A stretch of 35,711 nt of DNA from Myxococcales bacterium (GTDB lineage: Bacteria; Myxococcota_A; Polyangia; Polyangiales; Polyangiaceae). The notes under the pieces were generated by a model, which ran no database searches, was not told the DNA's origin, and saw nothing but the letters and a program-made list of their open reading frames with translations. Shown here piece after piece: positions 25,869 through 33,707 of the stretch. The stretch spans positions 1 to 35,711 of the forward strand of contig JANXLV010000312.1 in NCBI GenBank assembly GCA_025355005.1, given 5' to 3'. The position numbers and the translations under genes were made by a program. The first letter of the stretch is position 1. Each line of letters starts with the position of its first letter.

Positions 25869-27260
25869 TCAGATGACGCGGAGGCTTACTTTCTTCTTCG
25901 GTGTGGGGCGCGGCTTCGACGTTGCGTTGGAGTCGATGACCTCTCCAACGAGATCGTAGTCGCTCGCCTGATCGATCCGCACGCGCCGCATCTCTCCTGC
26001 GTGCACCTCGGCACCGGATAGATAGACCTGCCCGTCGACGTCCGGCGCCTGGCCTGCGTGGCGACCCTGCATGACGAACTCGTGCTCTTCGCTCGGGCCT
26101 TCCACGAGGACCATGAGCTCCTGTCCGACCTTCGCCTTGTTCTTCTTGCGGGCGATCTTTCGTTGCAGCTGCATCAGCGTGCGGTGCCGCTTGGCGATCA
26201 CCTTGTCGGGGACCTTGTCCTCGAGCTTGAACGACTTCGCGCTCTCCTCGTCCGAATAGCGGAACACGCCGACGTGCTCGAACTCCGCCCACTCCACGAA
26301 GTCGCAGAGCTCCTGGAACTCCGCGTCGGTCTCGCCGGGGTGCCCGACGATGAACGCGGTGCGAAACGTAAGGTTCGGGATCTTCTCACGCATCGTCTCG
26401 ACGACGCGCATTTGCCTATTTTTCCCGTGTCCGCGTCGCATGCGTTTGAGCATCGCGTCGGACGCGTGCTGGAGCGGCATGTCCACGTACGGCACCACGC
26501 GCGGGTGGTTCGCTAGCAGCTCGAGGAGCGCCTCGTCGATGTTCTCCGGATAGAGATAGAAGAGGCGCACCCAGTCGATGCCCTTCGTGTCGGCGACCTT
26601 GCGTACGAGCTCCGCGAGGGCCGTGCGCTCCGCCTTCTCGAGGTCGCGGCCGTAGCTCACGGTGTCCTGTGAGATGAGGTTCACCTCGCGGACGCCCTGC
26701 TGGGCGAGGTTTCGAACCTCCTTCGCGATGTCGTCAGCCGGCCGCGAGCGCTGCTTCCCGCGAAACTCCGGAATGGTGCAGAATGCACACGATCGGTTGC
26801 AGCCCTCGGCGATCTTCACGTACGCGAAGAACTGGTTCTGGCTGAGGACGCGCGGGTCCTTCGCGCGCACGACCCAGTCCGCCGGGTTGCCGACGAGCAT
26901 GCGATCCGCCTTGCCGTCGAGCACGTCACCGAGCTTCAGCATGTCGGACGAGCCGAGGAAGTGGTCGACCTCCGCCATCTGCGCGGACAGCTCGTTGGGG
27001 TAACGCTGCGACAGGCAGCCGGTGACGACGAGCTTCTCGCACGCGCCGTTCTTCTTCAGCTCCGCGAGCTCGAAGATGGTGTCGATGGACTCCTTCTTGG
27101 CCTCGCCGATGAAGCCGCACGTGTTCACGACGATCACCTGGGCGTCCTCGGCCTCGGTGATCGCATAGCCGTGCTTCCTTGCGACCCCGAGCATGACCTC
27201 GGAGTCGACCCGGTTCTTCGGGCAGCCCAGGCTTCGGAAATGGATGGTCTTCTCGGTCAC
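25869..27260 (-). CDS. rimO: ribosomal protein S12 methylthiotransferase
   Basis: Radical-SAM enzyme adding a methylthio group to an Asp of ribosomal protein S12. The 463-residue protein has the three domains in order: UPF0004 domain with FRSLGCPKNRVDSEVML (Cys13), Cys48 and Cys82 for one Fe-S cluster; radical SAM motif CNRSCAFC (Cys154, 158, 161) for the second; and a C-terminal TRAM domain. The SLGCPKN-VDSE wording favours RimO over MiaB. Start GTG 27260 places the conserved N-terminus at residue 7, with AAGAG about ten bases upstream; the open frame beyond it is not family-like. The C-terminus carries a Lys/Arg-rich extension of ~15 residues. It lies 64 bp after the DUF255 gene. Confidence 0.95.
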   Translation of the reverse strand: MTEKTIHFRSLGCPKNRVDSEVMLGVARKHGYAITEAEDAQVIVVNTCGFIGEAKKESIDTIFELAELKKNGACEKLVVTGCLSQRYPNELSAQMAEVDHFLGSSDMLKLGDVLDGKADRMLVGNPADWVVRAKDPRVLSQNQFFAYVKIAEGCNRSCAFCTIPEFRGKQRSRPADDIAKEVRNLAQQGVREVNLISQDTVSYGRDLEKAERTALAELVRKVADTKGIDWVRLFYLYPENIDEALLELLANHPRVVPYVDMPLQHASDAMLKRMRRGHGKNRQMRVVETMREKIPNLTFRTAFIVGHPGETDAEFQELCDFVEWAEFEHVGVFRYSDEESAKSFKLEDKVPDKVIAKRHRTLMQLQRKIARKKNKAKVGQELMVLVEGPSEEHEFVMQGRHAGQAPDVDGQVYLSGAEVHAGEMRRVRIDQASDYDLVGEVIDSNATSKPRPTPKKKVSLRVI

Positions 27261-27324
27261 GGCGTGACTCTTAGCCGAGTTTTTCGCGGCGTCGAACAAT
27301 ACGTACGCTCGGTGGCGTGCGGGG

Positions 27325-29013
27325 TCAGCGGCAGCGGGAGCGCAGGCTTCGGGTCTCGGATTCGGCGAGCAGGTAGTCGCCGAGCCAGCGTCCCTGGCCA
27401 TGGATGTCCTCCGGCGTGGTCACGGCGCTCATCACGTCGGCCACGAAGCAGGCGTGCGTCGCGGCCCAGGCGGGATCTTGCTCGGCGAGGCGCGCGAAGA
27501 AGCGCAGCGCTACGATCTCGTGTTCGAAGGGAAGGCGGCGCGTCGCGAAGACGCCGGAGGCATCGGGATCCTTCGTGCTCGCGAAGAGCCCTGCGTTCTG
27601 GGGCGCGGCGAGCTCGCTCTCGATGAACGCGGCGATCTTGCGTGCGCGCTCGAGATGTACCGGGTCGCGGGTCGCCGCGTGGAGGCGAACGCACGCGAGA
27701 CCGAACGCGGCGTTGTCGGCCAGGAAGAGCACCTTCGCCCTTGGCTCTGCGTCGTGGGCGACTGCACCAGAGGAGGTCGCGTGCGTCGCGTACACGCTGT
27801 TCGCGGCGGCGAGCGCAGCGGCGAGGGCGGTGGGGTCGTTCGTCCCTTCGTAGAGCGACACGTGCGCCGCGATCAGGAGACCGTTCTCCCGCGCGTACAC
27901 ATGCGTGTCGACCCGTGGCTCACCGACCGAGCGCCGCTGCGCGTCGTCTCTTGCATAGAAATCGTGTCCACTCATGAACGGGTGCGCGCGATCGTGCGCG
28001 TTCAGGTCCGCGTCCTGCGTGGTGTAGAAGCCCCCGTCCGCGCGCGTGAGGTGGTTCTTCACGTAGTCGCGGACGGCCAAGGCGCGATCCTTGTAGAATA
28101 CATCTTTGGTGAGCGCGAACGCCTCCGCGTAGTTCTCGATCGCGGGCGCCTGGAACGTGGCGAGCTTCTCGAAGTGAGGATGGTCCCAGTCGCTCGCCGC
28201 TGAGTACTGGTAGATGCCACCCCACACCGGATCGATGATCTTCGCCTGCTTGTGGAGGACCAGCTCCGCGTTCTTCCGCGCCTCCGCGCTGCCCGCATCA
28301 CCCGCGCGCGCGCGGTGCAGAAGCCACGCGTTGTTGCCGCCGATAGGGGCCTTCTGCATGCGACCCCATCCGCCCTCGTCGTCATCCCAGTACGAAGCAA
28401 GGCGTGCTTCGGTGTCGCGCGCAGCGTATGCAAACGCATCGGGAGACAGCCTGGTGCGGACGATCTCGGGTGCGGACTTCTTCTCGTGGCTCTCGCGATT
28501 CGCACGCACCACCTCTTCGAGCAGATGCACGAAATCGTCCGGCGCGATGTAGCCCTTGTACTTCGCGATCTCCTCCGCGCCCGGCGAGAAGACGATCGTG
28601 GCGGGCCATCCCCAGTCTCCATAGCGCTCCTCCAGATCGGGGCGAGCGTCGACGTCGACCTTGATGGTGATGAAGCTCTCGTCGAGTATCTTGCGGACGC
28701 GGGCGTCGTGGTAGCTCGTCGCCTCCATCACGTGGCACCAGTGGCACCACTCCGCGGCGCCATCCAGGAGGACCAGCTTGTTCTCCCGCTTCGCGCGGTC
28801 GAACGCTTCCTTGCCGTACTCGCTCCACGCCAGCGCTTCGCCCGGTGCACCATCCATCACGACGGCGGTGGGGGAAGCGCCAGAGGCGGAGCGCGGGCCC
28901 TGCGCACGAACGCCCTCCGCGCACCCAGCCAGGACCACGGCCAGGACCACGGCCAGGACCGTGGGCAGGACGAGCGCGACGAACACGAGGCGCATCGGTC
29001 GAAGCCCGGTCAT
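27325..29013 (-). CDS. DUF255 thioredoxin-domain lipoprotein (YyaL/SSP411-like)
   Basis: A 562-residue lipoprotein. The signal ends with a good lipobox LAGC (Cys31), and its hydrophobic core is a Val-Leu-Ala repeat encoded by 12-bp DNA repeats. A thioredoxin-like domain follows with the DUF255 signature AEWCHWCHVME (Cys90, Cys93) and VDVDARPDLEERYGDWGWPAT. The C-terminal ~370 residues are an alpha-helical toroid of the N-acylglucosamine epimerase/glycosidase type, as in YyaL. Export with CxxC suggests a periplasmic thiol or redox role, but no member function is certain. ATG 29013 is chosen; ATG 28995 is an alternative. It is divergent from the DUF5916 gene (81 bp) and upstream of rimO. Confidence 0.88.
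   Translation of the reverse strand: MTGLRPMRLVFVALVLPTVLAVVLAVVLAGCAEGVRAQGPRSASGASPTAVVMDGAPGEALAWSEYGKEAFDRAKRENKLVLLDGAAEWCHWCHVMEATSYHDARVRKILDESFITIKVDVDARPDLEERYGDWGWPATIVFSPGAEEIAKYKGYIAPDDFVHLLEEVVRANRESHEKKSAPEIVRTRLSPDAFAYAARDTEARLASYWDDDEGGWGRMQKAPIGGNNAWLLHRARAGDAGSAEARKNAELVLHKQAKIIDPVWGGIYQYSAASDWDHPHFEKLATFQAPAIENYAEAFALTKDVFYKDRALAVRDYVKNHLTRADGGFYTTQDADLNAHDRAHPFMSGHDFYARDDAQRRSVGEPRVDTHVYARENGLLIAAHVSLYEGTNDPTALAAALAAANSVYATHATSSGAVAHDAEPRAKVLFLADNAAFGLACVRLHAATRDPVHLERARKIAAFIESELAAPQNAGLFASTKDPDASGVFATRRLPFEHEIVALRFFARLAEQDPAWAATHACFVADVMSAVTTPEDIHGQGRWLGDYLLAESETRSLRSRCR
28929..28964. repeat. 12-bp repeats in the DUF255 signal peptide
   Basis: CCAGGACCACGG occurs twice exactly (28929-28940, 28941-28952), then once with two changes (28953-28964). 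On the coding strand it gives repeated Val-Leu-Ala-Val in the hydrophobic core of the signal peptide. Confidence 0.85.
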
Positions 29014-29094
29014 GCTCACGCTACGCACGGCGAGGCGGTCTGGTTTCGTGATGCACCTGCCCATCATGACCGAATTTGCCATAGGTTGGGGCCC

Positions 29095-31737
29095 ATGGTC
29101 TCACGCGCACCGCTCCTCGCGTCGCTCCTCGCGTTCGCGTTCGCGTTCGCGTTGGCGTCGACGCGGGTGCTCGCCGCGGACGCTGCCATCGAGGAGCCTT
29201 CGCCGCGCGCCGCCGACGTGGTTCGTTCGTTGCGTGCGGTGCGCGTGACCGAGCCGCCGGTCCTCGACGGCCGCCTCACGGATGCGGCATGGCGTGACGC
29301 CCCCGCTGCGGGCGGCTTCACGCAGAAGACTCCCCAGAGCGGCGCCGCGCCGAGCGAGGTCACCACCGCGAAGGTCCTCTACGACGACGACGCGATCTAC
29401 GTGGGCATCGACTGTCCACAGGTGAGCTCACCTGTCGCGCTGCGCCTGACGCGACGGGATCGCAACGTGGAGTCCGACTCGATCTCCGTGAGCCTGGACA
29501 CGCGGAGCGATCGAAAGAGCGCGCTGGAGTTCCTGGTCAATGCGTCCGGCGTGCTCGTCGACGCCGCGCGCACGAACGACGTCGAGTACTCCGCGGACTG
29601 GGACGACAACTGGGAGGCGAAGACCTGGGTGGGCGAGCACGGCTGGAGCGCAGAGCTTCGCATCCCGCTGCGTGTGCTGCGCTTCCCGCGTGGCGCCGAG
29701 CAGTCGTGGGGCCTGCAGGTGCGCCGCTACATCTCCGCGAAGCAGGAGACGGACGAGTGGTCGTACATCCCGCGGACGACCGCAGCCGAGGTGTCGCGCT
29801 ACGGACGCCTCGAAGGGCTGCGCGGGCTCACGCCGAAGAGCAGCGTGGAGCTGCGGCCGTTCGTCGTGCTTCGGCTGCGCAGCAGACAGGCGACCGCGGA
29901 CACGACGGGCGCTGGCGTCGACTTCACCCCAAGCGCGGGCGTGGATGCAAAGTGGCACCCTTCGCAAGACCTGACGCTGGACGCGACGCTCAACCCGGAC
30001 TTCTCGCAGGTGGAGGCGGACCAGGTCGTCCTGAACCTGTCCACGTTCGAGGTCTACAAACCCGAGAAGCGTCCATTCTTCCTAGAGGGCTCGGATCTCG
30101 TGGCGCCCAAGCTGGGTCTGCAGCTCGTCTACACGAAGCGAATCGGTCGCGCGCCCGAGCTTCCGCAGCTTCGGTCGTCGTCGCCGTACGGAGACAAGGT
30201 CGTCGACCTGCCCGAGCCGTCCCCGATCTATGGCGCAACGAAGCTGACCGGACGCCTCGGCGAGAAGCTCTCGATCGGTACGCTCAGCGCCATCACGGGA
30301 CGTAACGACGCGAAGGTGGAGCTCGCCGGCGGCGCGCGGGAGAGCCGCTTGCTGGAGCCGCTCACAGCGTACAACGTGCTGCGACTGAAGCAGGACCTCG
30401 GTGACAACGCGCACGTCGGCCTCTTGATGACCGGCGTCACTCGCGCAGAGAGCGTCGGCGACTACACGCTCGCGCCCCCCGACGCCGCGTTCGGCGCTCG
30501 GACGCTCTGCCCGAACGAGCGACGTGCAGACGGTTCGTACGCGCCGTTCAGCGTCGTGCGTGGCGCGCGCTGCTTCCACGACGCCTATGTCGGCGGCATC
30601 GACGCGCGTCTTCGCGCGGGTGACTGGGTCACGTCGGGGCAGGTCGTCGCGAGCATGATCCAGCGCGGCCCGTCGCGGCAGCTCGTGGACGGGTCCGTGG
30701 TGAACCCGGGCGACGTCGCCCCCGCGTCGGACTTCTACTTCGGCAAGGAGGGTGGCAAGCACATCATCACGTGGACGTGGTTCGGCAACGCGGCGAAGAA
30801 GGTGGATTTCGACGACCTGGGCTTCATGTGGCGTCAGAACGTCCGCTACGCCGGGACGGGCGCGGAGTACCGGACGCTCGATCCGTGGTGGCACACGCTC
30901 GAGACGCACACCGGGTTCGAAGCATTCGGTTTCGACAACGTCGATGGGCTGCGGCTCGGCCGCGACGCAGGCATCTATTCGGAGTGGAAGCTCACGTCGT
31001 TCTGGACCGCGCGTGTCGCGGGCGGTGCGCGCTCCCAGCGCTTCGACGATCGGGAGGTCGGTGACGGCACCGCGCTCGAGCGAGACACGCAGGGCTACAC
31101 GCGCCTCCGCGTACAGACGGACCCGAGGGCCCGCGTGGCCGCCACGCTCAGCTCCCAGGCGAGCTTCGTGCGGCAAGGCTTCCTGGCGAACGGAGACCTC
31201 ACGGTCGTGGTGCGAGCGCTCCCGCAGTTCGACGTGGAGCTCACGCCCCAGTTCTCGCGCGCCCACGGTGAACCTCGCTATGCGACGGACGCGGATGACG
31301 GGACACATCTCTTCGCGCCGCTGGACGCGAACAACCTGAGCATGACATTACGTGCAATCTACACGTTCACGCCGCGACTCTCGTTGCAGGCCTACACGCA
31401 GGGCTTCCTCGCGAACGGACACTACGGGGCCCTCATGGGCGCTCCACGCGGCCTCGCGCCGCAAGGGCAGGGCACGGTCGTACACATCAGCGATCTCGCG
31501 CCCTACACGGGCAGCGTCTCCGGCAATCCGGACTTCCAGCAGGGCGCCGTGAACGTGAACGCGCAGTTCCGGTGGGAGTACCTGCTCGGCTCCACGCTTG
31601 CGCTCGTGTACGCGCGCTCGCAGTACCCCACCGTGCTCCTCAACACCGGCGAGAACGGCGTCCTCTCCACGCGTTCGGTCGGCCGCTCACCCGCAGTCGA
31701 CCAGGTCTACATCCGTGCGTCGTTCTTCTGGGGGTAG
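29095..31737 (+). CDS. DUF5916 outer-membrane beta-barrel protein with CBM9-like N-terminal domain
   Basis: An 880-residue exported protein. Signal peptide MVSRAPLLASLLAFAFAFAL ends near VLAADA. Residues ~45-215 resemble the CBM9/DOMON-like domain (PPVLDGRLTDAAWRDAP, DDDAIYVGIDC, RIPLRVLRFP). The rest has the DUF5916 pattern: DAKWHPSQDLTLDATLNPDFSQVEADQVVLNLSTFE, EKRPFFLEGSDL, then a long series of alternating aromatic beta strands ending ASFFWG, as in a transmembrane barrel. The role of the family is unknown; outer-membrane location is inferred. ATG 29095 follows a GGGG four bases upstream; the open frame further upstream is antisense to the DUF255 gene. Confidence 0.9.
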   Translation: MVSRAPLLASLLAFAFAFALASTRVLAADAAIEEPSPRAADVVRSLRAVRVTEPPVLDGRLTDAAWRDAPAAGGFTQKTPQSGAAPSEVTTAKVLYDDDAIYVGIDCPQVSSPVALRLTRRDRNVESDSISVSLDTRSDRKSALEFLVNASGVLVDAARTNDVEYSADWDDNWEAKTWVGEHGWSAELRIPLRVLRFPRGAEQSWGLQVRRYISAKQETDEWSYIPRTTAAEVSRYGRLEGLRGLTPKSSVELRPFVVLRLRSRQATADTTGAGVDFTPSAGVDAKWHPSQDLTLDATLNPDFSQVEADQVVLNLSTFEVYKPEKRPFFLEGSDLVAPKLGLQLVYTKRIGRAPELPQLRSSSPYGDKVVDLPEPSPIYGATKLTGRLGEKLSIGTLSAITGRNDAKVELAGGARESRLLEPLTAYNVLRLKQDLGDNAHVGLLMTGVTRAESVGDYTLAPPDAAFGARTLCPNERRADGSYAPFSVVRGARCFHDAYVGGIDARLRAGDWVTSGQVVASMIQRGPSRQLVDGSVVNPGDVAPASDFYFGKEGGKHIITWTWFGNAAKKVDFDDLGFMWRQNVRYAGTGAEYRTLDPWWHTLETHTGFEAFGFDNVDGLRLGRDAGIYSEWKLTSFWTARVAGGARSQRFDDREVGDGTALERDTQGYTRLRVQTDPRARVAATLSSQASFVRQGFLANGDLTVVVRALPQFDVELTPQFSRAHGEPRYATDADDGTHLFAPLDANNLSMTLRAIYTFTPRLSLQAYTQGFLANGHYGALMGAPRGLAPQGQGTVVHISDLAPYTGSVSGNPDFQQGAVNVNAQFRWEYLLGSTLALVYARSQYPTVLLNTGENGVLSTRSVGRSPAVDQVYIRASFFWG
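29131..29154. repeat. GCGTTC hexamer repeat in the DUF5916 signal peptide
   Basis: Three GCGTTC units and one GCGTTG encode alternating Ala-Phe in the hydrophobic core of the signal peptide. It is in frame, so copy-number change would alter only the length of the core. Confidence 0.9.
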
Positions 31738-31756
31738 AGCTTCCGTGCCCGTTGGG

Positions 31757-32749
31757 TCAGAGCCGTCGCCAGTCCAGGGCGTCGACCTCGCGTGAGCTCG
31801 CGCGATACTCCACAGTCTGGCGCGTCCCGATCGCCTCGCCGCCGATCTGTAGCGGGATGGACCGCGAGAAGGTCATCTTCACGTGCGTGGAGAAGAAGTC
31901 GTGCATCGCGGGAAGGGGAGCGCCGACCCACAGCTTGGGGATCTGCGTGATCGCGCGCAGTGTCGTCTCGTCGTAGATCCGCACGTTCATGTGCCCGAGC
32001 ATGCGCGTGGCGTTGGGGTATGCGCGGAATCGGTAGCCGAATTCAGGGCACGTGGCGGCGCCAGCGACGCTCGCCATGCCTTCGTAGAGGACAGTGCCGC
32101 GCTTCACGTCCGGCATGCGAACGAGCTCACCTTCGCGCGTCATCGTGTACGCCTCGTCCGCGAGGTTCTCGATCAAGACGTGCGGGCGCCCTTGCAGCAC
32201 GGCCTTCGGCGCGGTGCGAAGCAGCATGGATGACAGGTAGCCCCAGACGCTCTTCGCGAGCCGTCCAGAGGGGGACTGCTCCACCTGCGCCTTGAAGTCG
32301 CTGAGCACCTCCGCGTCCCAGCCGCAGCCGGCGAAGAACGTGAGCGTCCCTTCGCACTCGAGGAGACCGTAGCGGCGCGTTGGCAACGGGCCCGTCTGCC
32401 GCTGCAGTGCCTTCACGCACACGTCGAGCTTCTTCGCGCCGAGCGCATGCGCCCACGCGTTGCCCGTCCCGAGCGGAAGGGTTCCTATAGGCGGGAAGCG
32501 CTCGTCCGCAGGCGTGACGTGGTGGAGCGCGTTCAGCAGCGCCACGGCCGTTCCGTCACCACCTGCGCTGACGATGCAGCGCGGGCGGGGCATGCTCTTG
32601 AGCCACGCCTCGAGCTCGCCGATCGACTTGGTGAGCTTCACGGTAGCGCCCGGTAGCGCGCGCGCGATCTGCGCCGCCACGCGTCGCCCTCCGCGCTTGG
32701 CGTTCGCGTTCACCACGATCGCGAGCCCGTTGCCGTTCGAGAAATTCAT
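31757..32749 (-). CDS. diacylglycerol kinase-family lipid kinase (YegS/BmrU type)
   Basis: A 330-residue cytoplasmic lipid kinase that should phosphorylate diacylglycerol or a related lipid. Landmarks: AIVVNANAKRGGRR at the N-terminus, the nucleotide motif VSAGGDGTAVALLNAL near residue 60, PIGTLPLGTGNAWAHALG, and FFAGCGWDAEVLSDFK opening the C-terminal beta domain. ATG 32749 is preceded by a purine-rich GGGAAGG. It starts 31 bp after plsC on the same strand, so phosphatidate made by either enzyme is the likely common product. Its exact lipid substrate cannot be read from the sequence. Confidence 0.9.
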   Translation of the reverse strand: MNFSNGNGLAIVVNANAKRGGRRVAAQIARALPGATVKLTKSIGELEAWLKSMPRPRCIVSAGGDGTAVALLNALHHVTPADERFPPIGTLPLGTGNAWAHALGAKKLDVCVKALQRQTGPLPTRRYGLLECEGTLTFFAGCGWDAEVLSDFKAQVEQSPSGRLAKSVWGYLSSMLLRTAPKAVLQGRPHVLIENLADEAYTMTREGELVRMPDVKRGTVLYEGMASVAGAATCPEFGYRFRAYPNATRMLGHMNVRIYDETTLRAITQIPKLWVGAPLPAMHDFFSTHVKMTFSRSIPLQIGGEAIGTRQTVEYRASSREVDALDWRRL

Positions 32750-32780
32750 GCCTTCCCGCCCTTCGGGCTCGCTGAGCGAT

Positions 32781-33452
32781 TCACAGCGCGCTCGCGATCG
32801 CCGCTCGCGTGCGGTCCATCAGATCCTGGCGGGCGTGCTTCGCGTCTTGTTCTCTCTCGACATCGAGCGGGGTGTGCACCACCACGTCCACGTCGACGCC
32901 GCGAATGGGGAACGCGCTGTGCGATGGGAGGACGTCGCGCGTGCCGCGCAGCGTGATGGGCAGGATCGGCGTGCCCGTCTGTTGCGCCACGAGGAAGCCG
33001 CCCTTCTTGAACTTCTGGAGCTCACCGCTCACGCTGCGTGTGCCCTCGGGCGCCATGTAGATCGACATGCCGCGAAGCACCGACTCGCGAACGCGTTCCA
33101 TGCTCGCGATCGCCCGTGCGTGATCCTTGCGGTCCACCGCGATGAAGCCGGCGCGCTGCATGGCGCGCCCGAACAGCGGCACGTCGAAGAGCTCCTTCTT
33201 GCCGACCATCCGCATCTTCGCACCGAGCGCGTAGTAGAGCGTCGGGACGTCGAAGTTCGACTGGTGGTTGCTCATGATGACGTAGGCGCGGCCCTCCTCG
33301 CGGTTCGACAGGCCCTGGACGCGGACGCGCGCGCCGGCGTGAGCGACGACGCGGTGCGCCCACCAGCTGAGGCGCTCGTTGGCGACGTCCTCCGTCAGTT
33401 CGCCGCGAACGGACAGAGTGATGGTCTCTGCAGAGATCCGCAGGGTGTCCAC
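32781..33452 (-). CDS. plsC: 1-acyl-sn-glycerol-3-phosphate acyltransferase (PlsC family)
   Basis: Membrane-associated acyltransferase making phosphatidic acid from lysophosphatidic acid. About 223 residues with the four family blocks: VIMSNHQSNFDVP (catalytic His-x4-Asp), KKELFDVPLFGRAMQRAGFIAVDR, MSIYMAPEGTRSVSGEL, and GTPILPITLRGTRDVLP. GTG 33452 is a tentative start; TTG 33500 would add 16 residues, and neither has a clear ribosome site. The same frame is open for another two kilobases upstream, but that is antisense to the helical-repeat gene. It precedes the lipid kinase gene by 31 bp. Confidence 0.88.
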   Translation of the reverse strand: MDTLRISAETITLSVRGELTEDVANERLSWWAHRVVAHAGARVRVQGLSNREEGRAYVIMSNHQSNFDVPTLYYALGAKMRMVGKKELFDVPLFGRAMQRAGFIAVDRKDHARAIASMERVRESVLRGMSIYMAPEGTRSVSGELQKFKKGGFLVAQQTGTPILPITLRGTRDVLPSHSAFPIRGVDVDVVVHTPLDVEREQDAKHARQDLMDRTRAAIASAL

Positions 33453-33575
33453 CAGGGATAGCAGCGAGGCCAGCGGCGAGGCGTTCGAGCGTCGGGGCAA
33501 CCTGCTGGTTCTACAATACCCAAACGTCGCTTCGGTCGAGTTTCGACGGGTTTCCGCCGAAGGTCGACTAGTGCC

Positions 33576-33604
33576 TTGATTGTGCGGGTGGAGGCCTTTA
33601 CCAT
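33576..33604 (+). promoter_or_regulatory. putative promoter of the helical-repeat gene
   Basis: TTGATT (33576-33581), a 17-bp spacer and TACCAT (33599-33604), each four of six to the sigma-70 consensus. It lies about 100 bp upstream of the start codon in an otherwise gene-free gap. Confidence 0.4.
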
Positions 33605-33669
33605 CCGACATCGCGGCACGCTGTTTGGGAAATTCGGTAGCTTCTTCGGGCAGTTGGGCGAAAAACAAT

Positions 33670-33698
33670 GCGGGGCTTCCCCGCTCGGGGACATCCCC
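33670..33698. other. two short hairpins in the leader of the helical-repeat gene
   Basis: GCGGGG and CCCCGC pair around CTT (33670-33684), and GGGG pairs with CCCC around ACAT (33687-33698). They end 9 bp before the start codon, with no T-run, so they would fold in the 5' leader rather than terminate transcription. An effect on translation is inference. Confidence 0.4.
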
Positions 33699-33707
33699 GG
33701 CTAGGTG

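Noticed and set aside
25243..26292. Upstream extension of the glycosidase-like frame, including Asp-Phe repeats
   Set aside because: It runs antisense through rimO, the hexamer array and the small lipoprotein; composition is Arg/Gly-rich and the repeats are just the array translated.
25869..27260. MiaB (tRNA methylthiotransferase)
   Set aside because: The N-terminal SLGCPKN-VDSE motif is that of RimO.
28252..29094. Upstream extension of the DUF5916 frame
   Set aside because: Antisense to the DUF255 gene; a clean signal peptide starts at 29095.
33670..33698. Intrinsic terminator
   Set aside because: The hairpins lack a following T-run and lie directly before a start codon.
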